Below are positions 1-6,866 of a stretch of DNA of 8,233 nt, piece by piece. Under the pieces are notes generated by a model. It did no database searches. It saw only the letters and a program-made list of their open reading frames with translations, and was not told the DNA's origin. A program made the position numbers and the translations under genes. The DNA comes from Prevotellaceae bacterium. Its GTDB lineage: Bacteria; Bacteroidota; Bacteroidia; Bacteroidales; UBA932. The stretch is taken from positions 1 through 8,233 of the forward strand of contig JAISDR010000014.1 of NCBI GenBank assembly GCA_031264645.1, in the 5' to 3' direction. The first letter of the stretch is position 1. The number at the start of each line of letters is the position of its first letter.

Positions 1-1248
1 TCATACCCTCACCTGTCCGTTACCTTCGACAACATACTTGTATGTAGTCAATTCGTTCAGAGCCATTGGACCGCGGGCGTGCAGTTTCTGAGTACTGATA
101 CCGATTTCCGCGCCAAATCCGAACTGTGCGCCGTCGGTGAAGGCTGTCGATACATTGGAATACACGCAGGCAGCGTCAACAAGCTGAACGAACCTGCGAA
201 CCGTCTCGGCCGATTCGCTGACAATACATTCGCTGTGTCTTGAACTGTAACGGGCAATGTGTTCAATCGCTTCGTCAAAGGATGATACGGTACGGATACT
301 CATTTTGTAGTCAAGAAATTCGACGCCGTAACTGTCTTCCGCGGCATGTCTGAGCAGCGTGTCCGGATATTGTCCCGACAGGCTGTCGTACGCCCGGCTG
401 TCGGCATATACAATCACCTGCCGGTCTTTCAGTTTGCGGCATATAAAGGGCAAATCGTCCAGCCGGTCTGCGTGAATAATCAGGCAGTCAAGAGCATTGC
501 ATACGCTTACCCGCCGTGTCTTTGCATTGTAAACTATCTCGCATCCCTTTTCCCTGTCGCCGTCTCTGTCGAAGTATGTATGGCAAATGCCCGCTCCCGT
601 TTCGATTACGGGAATACGGCTGTTTTTCCGGACAAAGTCAATCAGCGAGCTGCTTCCGCGGGGAATAATCAAATCGACAATGCCGACGGAATTTAGCAGA
701 ACATGCGTTGATTCGCGATCGACGGGCAGCAGGGTACATGCGGCAGTATCAAGCCGGTAGCTTTTCAGGACTTCGTGTATGACGTCGACCAGGGCAATGT
801 TCGAAAATTCGGCGTCCGATCCACCCTTCAGCACGCAAACATTTCCACTTTTCAGACACAGCGAAAAAACGTCAAACGTCACGTTCGGACGGGCTTCGTA
901 AATAATTCCCACAAGCCCGAACGGTACGCTAAGCTTGCTTACAGTCATCCCGTTAGGACGAACTGTGCTGCTCAGTATCTTCCCGACGGGAGACTCCAGA
1001 TTTGCCACGGTTCTCATGTCTCCGGCAATACCGGCAAGACGTTCTTCCGTCAGTTTCAGCCGGTCGTATTTGGGATTGTCCGGACTCATTCGCGACAGGT
1101 CGGATGCATTGGCGTCCAGCACGGCAGCCTGATTTTTCAGCAGAGCGTCGGCAGTGTCCAGAAGTATACGCCCGACAGTCTCATCGTCCGGTTTAAGCGG
1201 CGAACGCGAGGCCGCCAGCGCTTTCGAAAGCATATCATGTACATTCAT
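1..1248 (-). CDS. proA: Glutamate-5-semialdehyde dehydrogenase (gamma-glutamyl phosphate reductase)
   Basis: ProA is a cytoplasmic enzyme that reduces gamma-glutamyl phosphate to glutamate-5-semialdehyde with NADPH, the second step of proline synthesis. The semialdehyde cyclises to P5C, the substrate of ProC. The 415-residue length is normal for the family. Visible signatures are [16 protein letters not shown] (residues 109-124), the catalytic cysteine Cys250 in SVCNAL, and [18 protein letters not shown] (377-394) near the C-terminus. The gene is complete: its TGA stop occupies the first three bases of the window. The ATG is 11 bases beyond the proB stop, so translation is probably coupled, which suits the labile acyl-phosphate passed from ProB to ProA. 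There is no Shine-Dalgarno sequence. It is the last visible gene of the mscS-proC-proB-proA operon, and any further downstream gene lies outside the window. The identification is firm. Confidence 0.97.
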   Translation of the reverse strand: MNVHDMLSKALAASRSPLKPDDETVGRILLDTADALLKNQAAVLDANASDLSRMSPDNPKYDRLKLTEERLAGIAGDMRTVANLESPVGKILSSTVRPNGMTVSKLSVPFGLVGIIYEARPNVTFDVFSLCLKSGNVCVLKGGSDAEFSNIALVDVIHEVLKSYRLDTAACTLLPVDRESTHVLLNSVGIVDLIIPRGSSSLIDFVRKNSRIPVIETGAGICHTYFDRDGDREKGCEIVYNAKTRRVSVCNALDCLIIHADRLDDLPFICRKLKDRQVIVYADSRAYDSLSGQYPDTLLRHAAEDSYGVEFLDYKMSIRTVSSFDEAIEHIARYSSRHSECIVSESAETVRRFVQLVDAACVYSNVSTAFTDGAQFGFGAEIGISTQKLHARGPMALNELTTYKYVVEGNGQVRV

Positions 1249-1259
1249 AGTCTTACATT

Positions 1260-2339
1260 TTAAAACAAATACAAATAATCGTAGTGAATCAAAGGCTTTA
1301 TATCGCGCGCGCCTATCAGACGCTCGGCTTCCGACTTTCCGTATGCGGCGCAGCCTACGCCAATCTGTTCCCCGCTCTCGTTCATTATCCGCACAATGTC
1401 GTCCTTTTCGAAATCGCCGGCGATTTTAACAACCCCGACCAGAAGGATACTTGTCGCCTTCGGACATTTCAGGGCTTCAGCCGCTCCGCTGTTGATGTGC
1501 ACCTCTCCCCTGGCAAATCCTTCGGAGTGGGCAATCCATTTTTTAAGACTGCTCGCCGGTCTGTCCGAGGGTTTAAAGAGCGTATGCGGCGCCGAACTTT
1601 CCTTTTTCATCAAGTCGGGCAGAATATCGTTTCTCCTGCCATTGGCAATGATTACGCTTATGCCTTCGTCGGCTACCCTGCGGGCAATATGGCACTTGGT
1701 CAACATTCCTCCCCTGCCGAACGGGGATTTGGAAGTCTGTACGTAGCGGCTCAAATCGCGCTCTTTCCCGACTTCGCGGATTATCGAGGAATCGGGCGAT
1801 TCGGGATTGCCATCGTAAATGCCGTCAACATCGCTAAGTATGATTAAGGCGTCCATTTTCATCATGCTTGCAATCAGGCCCGACAGTTCGTCGTTATCGG
1901 TAAACATCAGTTCGGTAACGGAAATCGTATCGTTTTCGTTTACTATAGGTATAACTTTGTTTTCAAGCATGATTTCCATGCAGTGTTTCTGATTCAGATA
2001 ATGTTTCCGGCTGCTGAAATTTTCTCTGGTAGTCAAAACCTGTCCGCAGGTTATACCCTGTTCGCGGAACAGTTCGTAATAGCGGTTTATCAGTTTCGCC
2101 TGCCCTACAGCGGAATAAAGCTGCCGGGCAGATACCGTATCCAGTTTTTTCCCGACATTGATTTCACCCCGTCCCGAAGCGACGGCGCCGGAAGATACAA
2201 GTACAATCTTCAGTCCGTGCCTGTGCAGTTCCGCAATCTGGTCGACTATGGCGGACATGCGCGTGATGTCCAGTCTCCCGTCCCCGCGGGTGAGGACATT
2301 GCTCCCTACCTTTATCGCTATTCTTTTATATTGAAACAT
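1260..2339 (-). CDS. proB: Glutamate 5-kinase with C-terminal PUA domain
   Basis: ProB phosphorylates glutamate to gamma-glutamyl phosphate with ATP. It is the first and normally proline-inhibited step of proline synthesis. The protein has 359 residues (E. coli 367). An amino-acid-kinase domain spans about residues 5-255, with Lys10 in [18 protein letters not shown] (134-140), TDNDELSGL (147-155, including Asn149 and Asp150), SDVDGIY (169-175) and GRGGMLTK (208-215, Lys215). A PUA domain follows (about 276-350, starting [15 protein letters not shown]). From my memory of the E. coli sequence the two align without gaps through about residue 150. Position 107 is Asn where E. coli has Asp, and Glu143 is conserved. 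The ATG at 2339 is 13 bases after the proC stop, and no Shine-Dalgarno sequence is seen. Function is firm; altered feedback control is inference. Confidence 0.97.
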   Translation of the reverse strand: MFQYKRIAIKVGSNVLTRGDGRLDITRMSAIVDQIAELHRHGLKIVLVSSGAVASGRGEINVGKKLDTVSARQLYSAVGQAKLINRYYELFREQGITCGQVLTTRENFSSRKHYLNQKHCMEIMLENKVIPIVNENDTISVTELMFTDNDELSGLIASMMKMDALIILSDVDGIYDGNPESPDSSIIREVGKERDLSRYVQTSKSPFGRGGMLTKCHIARRVADEGISVIIANGRRNDILPDLMKKESSAPHTLFKPSDRPASSLKKWIAHSEGFARGEVHINSGAAEALKCPKATSILLVGVVKIAGDFEKDDIVRIMNESGEQIGVGCAAYGKSEAERLIGARDIKPLIHYDYLYLF

Positions 2340-2352
2340 TTCAGCGTGTAAA

Positions 2353-3144
2353 TTATGTGCTTGCTTTAAGCCCCCGAATGACCGAGGCAGTAAATCCGGA
2401 TACTTCCATCTCGTTTAATCCTCTGATAGTGATACCTCCCGGAGTAGTTACCTTGTCAATCTCCGCTTCGGGATTGCTTTTGTTTTCAATCAGCAAATCA
2501 ATTGCGCCCTTCACCGTATTTACCACAATCGACTGTGCTTCCTGAGGATAGAAACCCAGTTCAACCCCGCCTTCGATTGCCGCCCTGATGTACCTCAAAG
2601 CAAATGCTATCCCCGAAGAAGCGAGAGAAGTTCCCGCCGCCATCAAGCGTTCTTCCACAAGCATTACATTTCCCAGCTCCCTGAAAATCCGCGATACAAG
2701 AGCCGACTGTTCATCGGAAGCCCTGTACGCCGATATAAACGTCATGCTGCTGCATACGGCAATGGCAGTATTCGGAATGACACGGAAAATTGCCGGCAAA
2801 ATATCGTCATCCTTGGCGAAATATAATGCAAGATCCTTGAAAGTAACTCCTGCAGCTATGGATACGACAATCTGTTTTTCGTAATCAATTGCCGTTTTGA
2901 TTTCATTTACGACGGATTCGACTTTCCATGGCTTCACTGCCAGAATGATTATGTCGGCGTCTTTCACAGCCTCGATATTGTTCATGGATAAAACAAAATC
3001 ACAGCCCGGTTTCCGAACATTATCAAGCGCCTGTTCCGACATGTCGGTACACGTAATATCCGGAGCGACAAACATGCTCCCCTTAGCCAAACCCAAGGCA
3101 ATAGCGCTACCGATATTGCCCGTTCCAATAATTGTAATCTTCAT
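2353..3144 (-). CDS. proC: Pyrroline-5-carboxylate reductase
   Basis: ProC reduces 1-pyrroline-5-carboxylate to L-proline with NAD(P)H in the cytoplasm, completing the pathway begun by the two genes downstream. The 263 residues match the usual family length (E. coli 269). The N-terminal Rossmann fold shows the dinucleotide-binding motif IIGTGNIGSAIALGL (residues 5-19) and ILAVKPW (67-73). VVSIAAGVT (93-101) and RVIPNTA (121-127) follow. The C-terminal dimerisation domain carries the P5C reductase signature around TTPGGITIRGLNEME (233-247). The ATG at 3144 starts the Rossmann fold directly, so the start is secure. It lies 17 bases after the mscS stop, and the leader holds two ATAAAG copies but no clear Shine-Dalgarno sequence. 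Having proC, proB and proA contiguous is less common than a proBA pair alone. Confidence 0.96.
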   Translation of the reverse strand: MKITIIGTGNIGSAIALGLAKGSMFVAPDITCTDMSEQALDNVRKPGCDFVLSMNNIEAVKDADIIILAVKPWKVESVVNEIKTAIDYEKQIVVSIAAGVTFKDLALYFAKDDDILPAIFRVIPNTAIAVCSSMTFISAYRASDEQSALVSRIFRELGNVMLVEERLMAAGTSLASSGIAFALRYIRAAIEGGVELGFYPQEAQSIVVNTVKGAIDLLIENKSNPEAEIDKVTTPGGITIRGLNEMEVSGFTASVIRGLKAST

Positions 3145-3161
3145 CTTTATCTTTATGTAAA

Positions 3162-4199
3162 TTATTTTTCATTCGTCACACTTGCATAAATTGTTTGTGT
3201 CGGGAAAGCGAAATCGAGACCGGCTTCGTTGAACCTGTCAAGAATTTCGAAATTAACTTTCGAAGTGGATTCCCTTACATCAAAATCTTTTTTAATATAA
3301 TAAATATAGGTAATGAGAAGCGCGGAAATTCCGAAATCGGAGAATACGGCGACAGTATTTGTTTCTATTTCATTAACATTTGCCGGTATTTTTTTGAGGA
3401 TGTCGATAGCTTCCTTCATTTTCTGCGGAGTAGTGTCGTAAGTCATTCCCCAGGTTATAAGCACGCGTCTCGAAGGTTCTGCCGAAATGTTGATAACGGA
3501 TGCGTCCATCAGCTTATAGTTTGGCACGGAAACAATTCGCTGTTCGTAGGTAATGATACGGGTGCTTCGGAGACCAATGTCATTGACAGTGCCTTCGAAG
3601 TTGTCGAACTGTATAATGTCGCCAAGACGGAAAGGCGCGTCGGTATAAATAGTTATGCCTCCGAAAATGTTTTTTATCGTGTCCTGTGCAGCCAGGGCAA
3701 CGGACACTCCGCCGACGCCAAGTACTCCAAGAATCGAAGTGATTGCGACTCCAACATTGTTCAAAGCTGTAACAATGCCTATCGCCCAGACAATAATCAG
3801 AACGGTACGCTTTATCAGAGGCAGCAGGCGGCTGTTTATGCGACCGCCGTATTCCGTAATGAGCGAACTCAAAAATTTGGAAACAAACCACGTAACGTTT
3901 ATAACTATAAGTATCTGATACGACTTCCTGATTACGTCGAATGTGCCGGCGTTCATGCTCAGGCGGGCAGCCGCGAACCAGATGGCGCCGAGTATTATCC
4001 CGAACATGACGGGTTTTTCGAGAGAATCAAGCAGTATGTTGTCAAACTGTCCCCTGCTTTTCGCCGCCAATTTCTTAAATACATTTCTGTTCAGATACAC
4101 TACCAGCCTGTTGAGAATAACAGCGCCGACTATAATCAGTAATGAAAATCCCCATTCCTTGACGGAATTTCCCCACACCATTTTATCAAAAAAATTCAT
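3162..4199 (-). CDS. MscS-family mechanosensitive ion channel (YnaI-like size)
   Basis: This is an inner-membrane channel of the small-conductance mechanosensitive family, which opens under membrane tension and lets solutes out on osmotic downshock. It has 345 residues, longer than E. coli MscS (286) and close to YnaI (343). Hydrophobic segments lie at about 18-36, 63-80, 93-113 and 131-149, followed by the Gly/Ala-rich pore helix at about 152-182 (LGVLGVGGVSVALAAQDTI). The beta domain signature PFRLGDIIQFDNFEGTV (189-205) and the IGLRSTRI stretch (208-215) are typical, and the rest is the cytoplasmic alpha/beta domain. It is the first gene of the leftward operon, 17 bases before proC, with a promoter about 40 bases upstream. 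The ATG at 4199 fits that promoter; Met7 is an alternative start. Family is firm, but conductance class and gating cannot be read from sequence. Confidence 0.93.
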   Translation of the reverse strand: MNFFDKMVWGNSVKEWGFSLLIIVGAVILNRLVVYLNRNVFKKLAAKSRGQFDNILLDSLEKPVMFGIILGAIWFAAARLSMNAGTFDVIRKSYQILIVINVTWFVSKFLSSLITEYGGRINSRLLPLIKRTVLIIVWAIGIVTALNNVGVAITSILGVLGVGGVSVALAAQDTIKNIFGGITIYTDAPFRLGDIIQFDNFEGTVNDIGLRSTRIITYEQRIVSVPNYKLMDASVINISAEPSRRVLITWGMTYDTTPQKMKEAIDILKKIPANVNEIETNTVAVFSDFGISALLITYIYYIKKDFDVRESTSKVNFEILDRFNEAGLDFAFPTQTIYASVTNEK

Positions 4200-4200
4200 A

Positions 4201-4220
4201 ACACTTTATTTTTACACTTT
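4201..4220 (-). repeat. Short direct repeat in the mscS leader
   Basis: On the minus strand AAAGTGT occurs twice (4220-4214 and 4207-4201), separated by 6 bases and ending one base before the mscS ATG. It occupies the site where a ribosome-binding sequence would be. It may be chance in an AT-rich leader or may affect translation; nothing else supports a role. Confidence 0.4.
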
Positions 4221-4240
4221 AAAACTAAATTTTCGAGGTG

Positions 4241-4272
4241 CAAAATTACATGTTTTTTTGGGATGCTGCATA
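4241..4272 (-). promoter_or_regulatory. Bacteroidota-type promoter for the mscS-proCBA operon
   Basis: On the minus strand TAATTTTG (4248 down to 4241) matches the Bacteroidota -7 consensus TAnnTTTG exactly and is followed by GC. The -33 element is poor: TATG at 4272-4269 sits 20 bases upstream where TTTG is expected. The predicted transcript start, about 4234, leaves a leader of roughly 35 bases before the ATG at 4199. No other candidate lies in the short gaps between the four genes, so this probably serves the whole operon. Confidence 0.6.
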
Positions 4273-4287
4273 TTTTCTGTACTTTTG
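4257..4287 (+). promoter_or_regulatory. Bacteroidota-type promoter for radC
   Basis: TTTG (4257-4260), then 19 bases, then TACTTTTG (4280-4287) matches the Bacteroidota -33/-7 promoter (TTTG and TAnnTTTG) in both boxes and in spacing. The expected start of transcription, near 4294, gives a leader of about 34 bases that includes the radC Shine-Dalgarno sequence. Its -33 region overlaps that of the opposing mscS promoter. It probably also drives the AEC gene, as no promoter is seen between the two. Confidence 0.75.
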
Positions 4288-4317
4288 CCTCGAAAAATAT
4301 TTTCAGTTTTTAAAGAC

Positions 4318-4323
4318 AGGAGG
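4318..4323 (+). promoter_or_regulatory. Shine-Dalgarno sequence that fixes the radC start
   Basis: AGGAGG sits 4 bases before the ATG at 4328. It is the only clear Shine-Dalgarno sequence before any gene in the window. It decides against the longer reading frame that opens at 4238, whose first ATG lies upstream of the predicted promoter. Confidence 0.8.
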
Positions 4324-4327
4324 ATAT

Positions 4328-5029
4328 ATGGAAGAAAACAAGAGGCTTACAATAAAGTCGTGGGCAGAGGAAGACCGCCCGAGGGAAAAGATGATCGAAA
4401 AGGGCGCATCCGTTTTGAGCGACGCCGAACTCGTGGCTATCATCCTCGGAAGCGGCACGCGGGAAATGACGGCGGTCGATTCGGCAAAAAACCTTCTGAA
4501 CGGCGCCGATAACGACCTGAACAAGCTCGGAAAGATGAGTATCCGCGATTTGCAGAAGTTCAAGGGCATAGGCGCTGCAAGAGCCGTAACGGTCGCCGCC
4601 GCAATGGAGCTGGGACGGAGAAGAAAGGATTACGGCAGGCGCGAGAGGGAAAAAATCACGCACTCGAAAGATGTTCAGGATATCTTTTATCCCCTGCTGT
4701 CCGATTTGCCCTACGAGGAGTTTTGGATGCTGTTCCTCAACAAAAGCAACAGCGTGATTACAAAGGTGAAAATCAGCATGGGCAGTACTGATCAGGCAGT
4801 CATCGACATGAAGATTATAGCAAAATCGGCTGTCGAATGTCTGGCTTCGTCGGCTATTGCCGTGCATAACCACCCTTCGGGAAACATGAATCCAAGCAAA
4901 CATGACATATCCCTGACGGCGAAAATCAGGGAAGCGCTGGCGTTTTTCGGGATACCGCTGCTTGACCACATCATAATCTCGGACGACAGGTACTACAGCT
5001 TCGCCGACGAGGGAATCATTGATAATTAA
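4328..5029 (+). CDS. radC: RadC family protein (UPF0758), HhH plus JAB/MPN metalloprotease-like domain
   Basis: RadC proteins are widespread and historically named for DNA repair, but their true role is unsettled. The 233 residues have the full architecture. An N-terminal block contains DRPREKMIEKGASVLSDAEL (16-35) and IILGSGT (38-44). A helix-hairpin-helix follows at about 66-97 (LQKFKGIGAARAVTVAAAME). The C-terminal JAB1/MPN-like domain (about 110-230) keeps the metal-binding set His180 and His182 in HNHPSG plus Ser190 and Asp193 in PSKHD, then LLDHIIISDDRYYSF (211-225). The intact JAMM motif predicts a zinc-dependent fold, though activity is unproven. The start at 4328 is chosen on the AGGAGG before it and a promoter upstream; the open frame extends a further 30 codons but would begin before that promoter. 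Such genes are often on mobile elements, but here the setting is core and divergent from the pro operon. Confidence 0.93.
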   Translation: MEENKRLTIKSWAEEDRPREKMIEKGASVLSDAELVAIILGSGTREMTAVDSAKNLLNGADNDLNKLGKMSIRDLQKFKGIGAARAVTVAAAMELGRRRKDYGRREREKITHSKDVQDIFYPLLSDLPYEEFWMLFLNKSNSVITKVKISMGSTDQAVIDMKIIAKSAVECLASSAIAVHNHPSGNMNPSKHDISLTAKIREALAFFGIPLLDHIIISDDRYYSFADEGIIDN

Positions 5030-5058
5030 GAATTAAGAATGAACAGTTAAGAATTATA
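5024..5058 (+). repeat. Five degenerate tandem heptamers between radC and the AEC gene
   Basis: The interval reads as 7-base units in register: AATTAAG, AATTAAG, AATGAAC, AGTTAAG, AATTATA. The first unit contains the radC TAA stop, and the last base is the A of the AEC start codon. The consensus AATTAAG resembles AT-rich heptamer tracts I recall from intergenic DNA of other Bacteroidota. The 7-base period would shift the frame per unit. There is no gene in it. Confidence 0.7.
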
Positions 5059-6017
5059 TGGATGATTTTTTGTTTTCGCTGAATGTTGTATTGCCGCTTT
5101 TTTTGCTGATAGCTATCGGGTATGCGATTAAACAGATTCGTTTTGTTTCGGAAGATTTTTTACTGGAGGCAAACAAGTTCGTGTTCAAGTTTCCCCTGCC
5201 GCTGATGCTTTTCCAGAACATCCGCAGTACGTTCGACGATTCGCTTGTCGTGATATTCAATACAAAACTGATTTTATCCGCATTTATCGGGATTGTCATT
5301 GTGATAGCCGTTCTTGCTGTCATTGTCCCCCTGTTCGGGAAACGCAGGGCGACGACAGGCAGTTTGATACAGGGGATATACAGGAGTAACTTTATCATTT
5401 ACGGACTTCCGCTGGCGACAAGCATGTACGGCGACAGCGCTATAATACCCGTATCGATGCTTTTGGGAATGGTCATTCCGGTTTACAACATTATGGCGGT
5501 CGTTATCCTGACTGTCTTTTCGGAAACGAAATCCGACAAATCAATACCCTTTTCCCTGATTGTTAAAAACATTTTCAAGAATCCCCTGATTCTCGCCTGC
5601 ATTGCGGGTTTCCTTGCCGGAAAACTGGATATTCGCTTCCCGGTTTTTATCGACAAGCCGGTGGATGAAATATCAAAAATCGCTACTCCCCTTGCATTGC
5701 TGGTGATGGGAGGACTGTTCAAATTCAAGGGATTGATGGATAATTTCCTGATGGTATTTATTGCATCCATAAGCAAACTGCTTGTCATTCCGCTGTTCGC
5801 GATGATTGCATTTGTGTGTCTTGGATTCCGGGGACTCGAGCTGGCAACATTGCTTTGCCTGTTTGCAACCCCGACAGCTGTCGCAAGTTATATAATGGCA
5901 GAAAATATGGGATGCGACGGAGAAGTCTCCGCCAATATTGTAGTGATGAGCACAGCGCTCTCTGCAATAACTATATTTATGTTCATATTTGTATTAAAGT
6001 CAATGGAATATTTATGA
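5058..6017 (+). CDS. AEC (auxin efflux carrier) family transporter
   Basis: This is an integral inner-membrane protein of the AEC family, which in bacteria includes malate and other organic-acid carriers; the plant auxin name does not imply auxin transport. The 319 residues are the normal length and contain about ten hydrophobic segments in two halves (about 7-24, 40-55, 70-93, 108-122, 128-153, 172-188, 206-221, 229-253, 260-280, 291-313). Family features are IYRSNFIIYGLPLA (107-120) in the first half, and ATPTAVASYIMAENMGCDGE (270-289) with VVMSTALSAIT (295-305) in the second. The start at 5058 gives the usual membrane-entering N-terminus. No Shine-Dalgarno sequence is seen, and the 28 bases separating it from radC are heptamer repeats. 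It is probably co-transcribed with radC. The substrate cannot be assigned. Confidence 0.9.
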   Translation: MDDFLFSLNVVLPLFLLIAIGYAIKQIRFVSEDFLLEANKFVFKFPLPLMLFQNIRSTFDDSLVVIFNTKLILSAFIGIVIVIAVLAVIVPLFGKRRATTGSLIQGIYRSNFIIYGLPLATSMYGDSAIIPVSMLLGMVIPVYNIMAVVILTVFSETKSDKSIPFSLIVKNIFKNPLILACIAGFLAGKLDIRFPVFIDKPVDEISKIATPLALLVMGGLFKFKGLMDNFLMVFIASISKLLVIPLFAMIAFVCLGFRGLELATLLCLFATPTAVASYIMAENMGCDGEVSANIVVMSTALSAITIFMFIFVLKSMEYL

Positions 6018-6033
6018 GAATTAGCCTCAATAG

Positions 6034-6065
6034 TTGGAATATTCAGAATTTTTCGCGTAAATTTG
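6034..6065 (+). promoter_or_regulatory. Bacteroidota-type promoter for the exonuclease-mqnB-luxC operon
   Basis: TAAATTTG (6058-6065) is an exact TAnnTTTG -7 box, followed by CA. Upstream, GTTG (6033-6036) stands in for the -33 TTTG at 21 bases. The expected transcript start, near 6072, gives a leader of only about 18 bases before the ATG at 6090. It lies in the 72-base gap after the AEC stop. That gap holds no gene or clear terminator hairpin, so some read-through from the AEC transcript is possible. Confidence 0.65.
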
Positions 6066-6089
6066 CATTTATTTTTACAACATTGATAA

Positions 6090-6866
6090 ATGAAATTGAA
6101 GTTAGAAAATCCGATTGTTATCTTTGATCTTGAAACTACGGGCTTAAATTTAACCACCGACCGCATAGTCGAAATATCGGTAATAAAAGTGCATTCCGAC
6201 GGAAATGAAGAACACAAAACCCGCAGGATAAATCCCGGAATACCGATTTCGGCGGAAGCCTCCGCCATTCACGGGATAAAGGATGAAGATGTGAAAGACT
6301 GTCCCAAATTCAGGGAAATTGCAAAAAGTCTGGCGGCTTTTATCGAAGGCTGCGATATGGCTGGATACAATTTGATTAAATTCGACATACCGCTTTTAGC
6401 CGAGGAGTTTCTGCGGGCGGGGGTGGATGTGAATTTCCGCAAAGTTAGAATCGTTGACGTACAGAACATTTTCCATAAAATGGAACAGCGCACTCTTGTC
6501 GCCGCATACAAATTTTACTGTAACAAAGCCCTGGACAATGCGCACAGTGCAGACGCCGATACAGAAGCAACCTACGAAATTTTGCAGTCACAGTTAGACC
6601 GTTATCCCGAACTGCAGAATGATGTGAAGTTTTTATCCGAATTTTCTGTTAATCTTCAAAACTTCGATTATGCCAGCAGAATTATAGCGGACAAGGATAA
6701 GGAACCCGTTTTTAATTTTGGCAAATACAAGGGGCGAAAAGTGAAGGAAGTACTGAGAATTGAGCCGACATATTATTCATGGATTATGAACGGAGAATTT
6801 CCATTGGATACCAAACGGGTTTTGACCGAGATACGTTCAACAGTTTTGCAGGGAAAACGGGGATGA
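6090..6866 (+). CDS. DnaQ-like 3'-5' exonuclease (DEDDh) with ExoX-like C-terminal module
   Basis: This is a cytoplasmic DEDDh-superfamily exonuclease, likely acting on DNA ends in repair or proofreading. Its 258 residues fall into two parts. The nuclease domain (about 7-170) has ExoI with Asp13 and Glu15 in FDLETTGL, ExoII with Asp99 in GYNLIKFDIPLL (92-103), and ExoIII with HSADAD (His152 to Asp157), so all catalytic residues are present. After a linker, residues about 206-247 (FNFGKYKGRKVKEV, then YYSWIMNGEFPLD) match the small C-terminal module of ExoX-like exonucleases, which I recognise by pattern only. It is shorter than polymerase III PolC and lacks polymerase domains. It could be annotated as DNA polymerase III epsilon, but a stand-alone repair nuclease is more likely. 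Its stop overlaps the mqnB start in ATGA. Confidence 0.88.
   Translation: MKLKLENPIVIFDLETTGLNLTTDRIVEISVIKVHSDGNEEHKTRRINPGIPISAEASAIHGIKDEDVKDCPKFREIAKSLAAFIEGCDMAGYNLIKFDIPLLAEEFLRAGVDVNFRKVRIVDVQNIFHKMEQRTLVAAYKFYCNKALDNAHSADADTEATYEILQSQLDRYPELQNDVKFLSEFSVNLQNFDYASRIIADKDKEPVFNFGKYKGRKVKEVLRIEPTYYSWIMNGEFPLDTKRVLTEIRSTVLQGKRG

Larger units (their letters stand above)
4229..4297. repeat. Imperfect inverted repeat spanning the divergent promoters
   Basis: Read outward, the left arm on the minus strand (4248 to 4229) is TAATTTTGCACCTCGAAAAT. The right arm on the plus strand (4280-4297) is TACTTTTGCCTCGAAAAA. They agree apart from one substitution in the -7 box, a two-base gap and the last base. 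The arms cover the -7 box and the first transcribed bases on each side, around a centre near 4264. It may be two copies of a favoured start-site context, or an operator read by one regulator on both sides. Confidence 0.55.

Noticed and set aside
1284..1847. Plus-strand open frames opposite proB and proA (also 346-696 and 775-1263)
   Set aside because: No family resemblance and no promoter; each is fully covered by well-identified minus-strand enzymes.
3195..4142. Plus-strand open frame of 315 codons opposite mscS
   Set aside because: Its translation shows no recognisable domain and is rich in unlikely composition. It lies wholly opposite a clear MscS gene, so it is a shadow frame.
4238..4327. 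Longer radC beginning at 4238
   Set aside because: The extra 30 residues do not resemble RadC, the ATG lies before the predicted promoter, and AGGAGG marks the ATG at 4328.
4310..4969. Minus-strand open frame of 219 codons opposite radC
   Set aside because: The product is Cys/His-rich noise without a domain pattern, and radC on the other strand keeps all family motifs.
5024..5058. Heptamer tract as a CRISPR array or attachment site
   Set aside because: Units are 7 bases with no spacers, and no integrase or cas gene is nearby.
6037..6044. GAATATTC palindrome between the AEC gene and the exonuclease
   Set aside because: An 8-base AT-rich palindrome is expected by chance. It lies between the -33 and -7 boxes, but nothing else supports an operator or terminator.
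6779..6862. Longer mqnB beginning at 6779
   Set aside because: It would add 28 residues before the first beta strand and overlap the exonuclease by 88 bases; the ATGA overlap at 6863 is the natural start.
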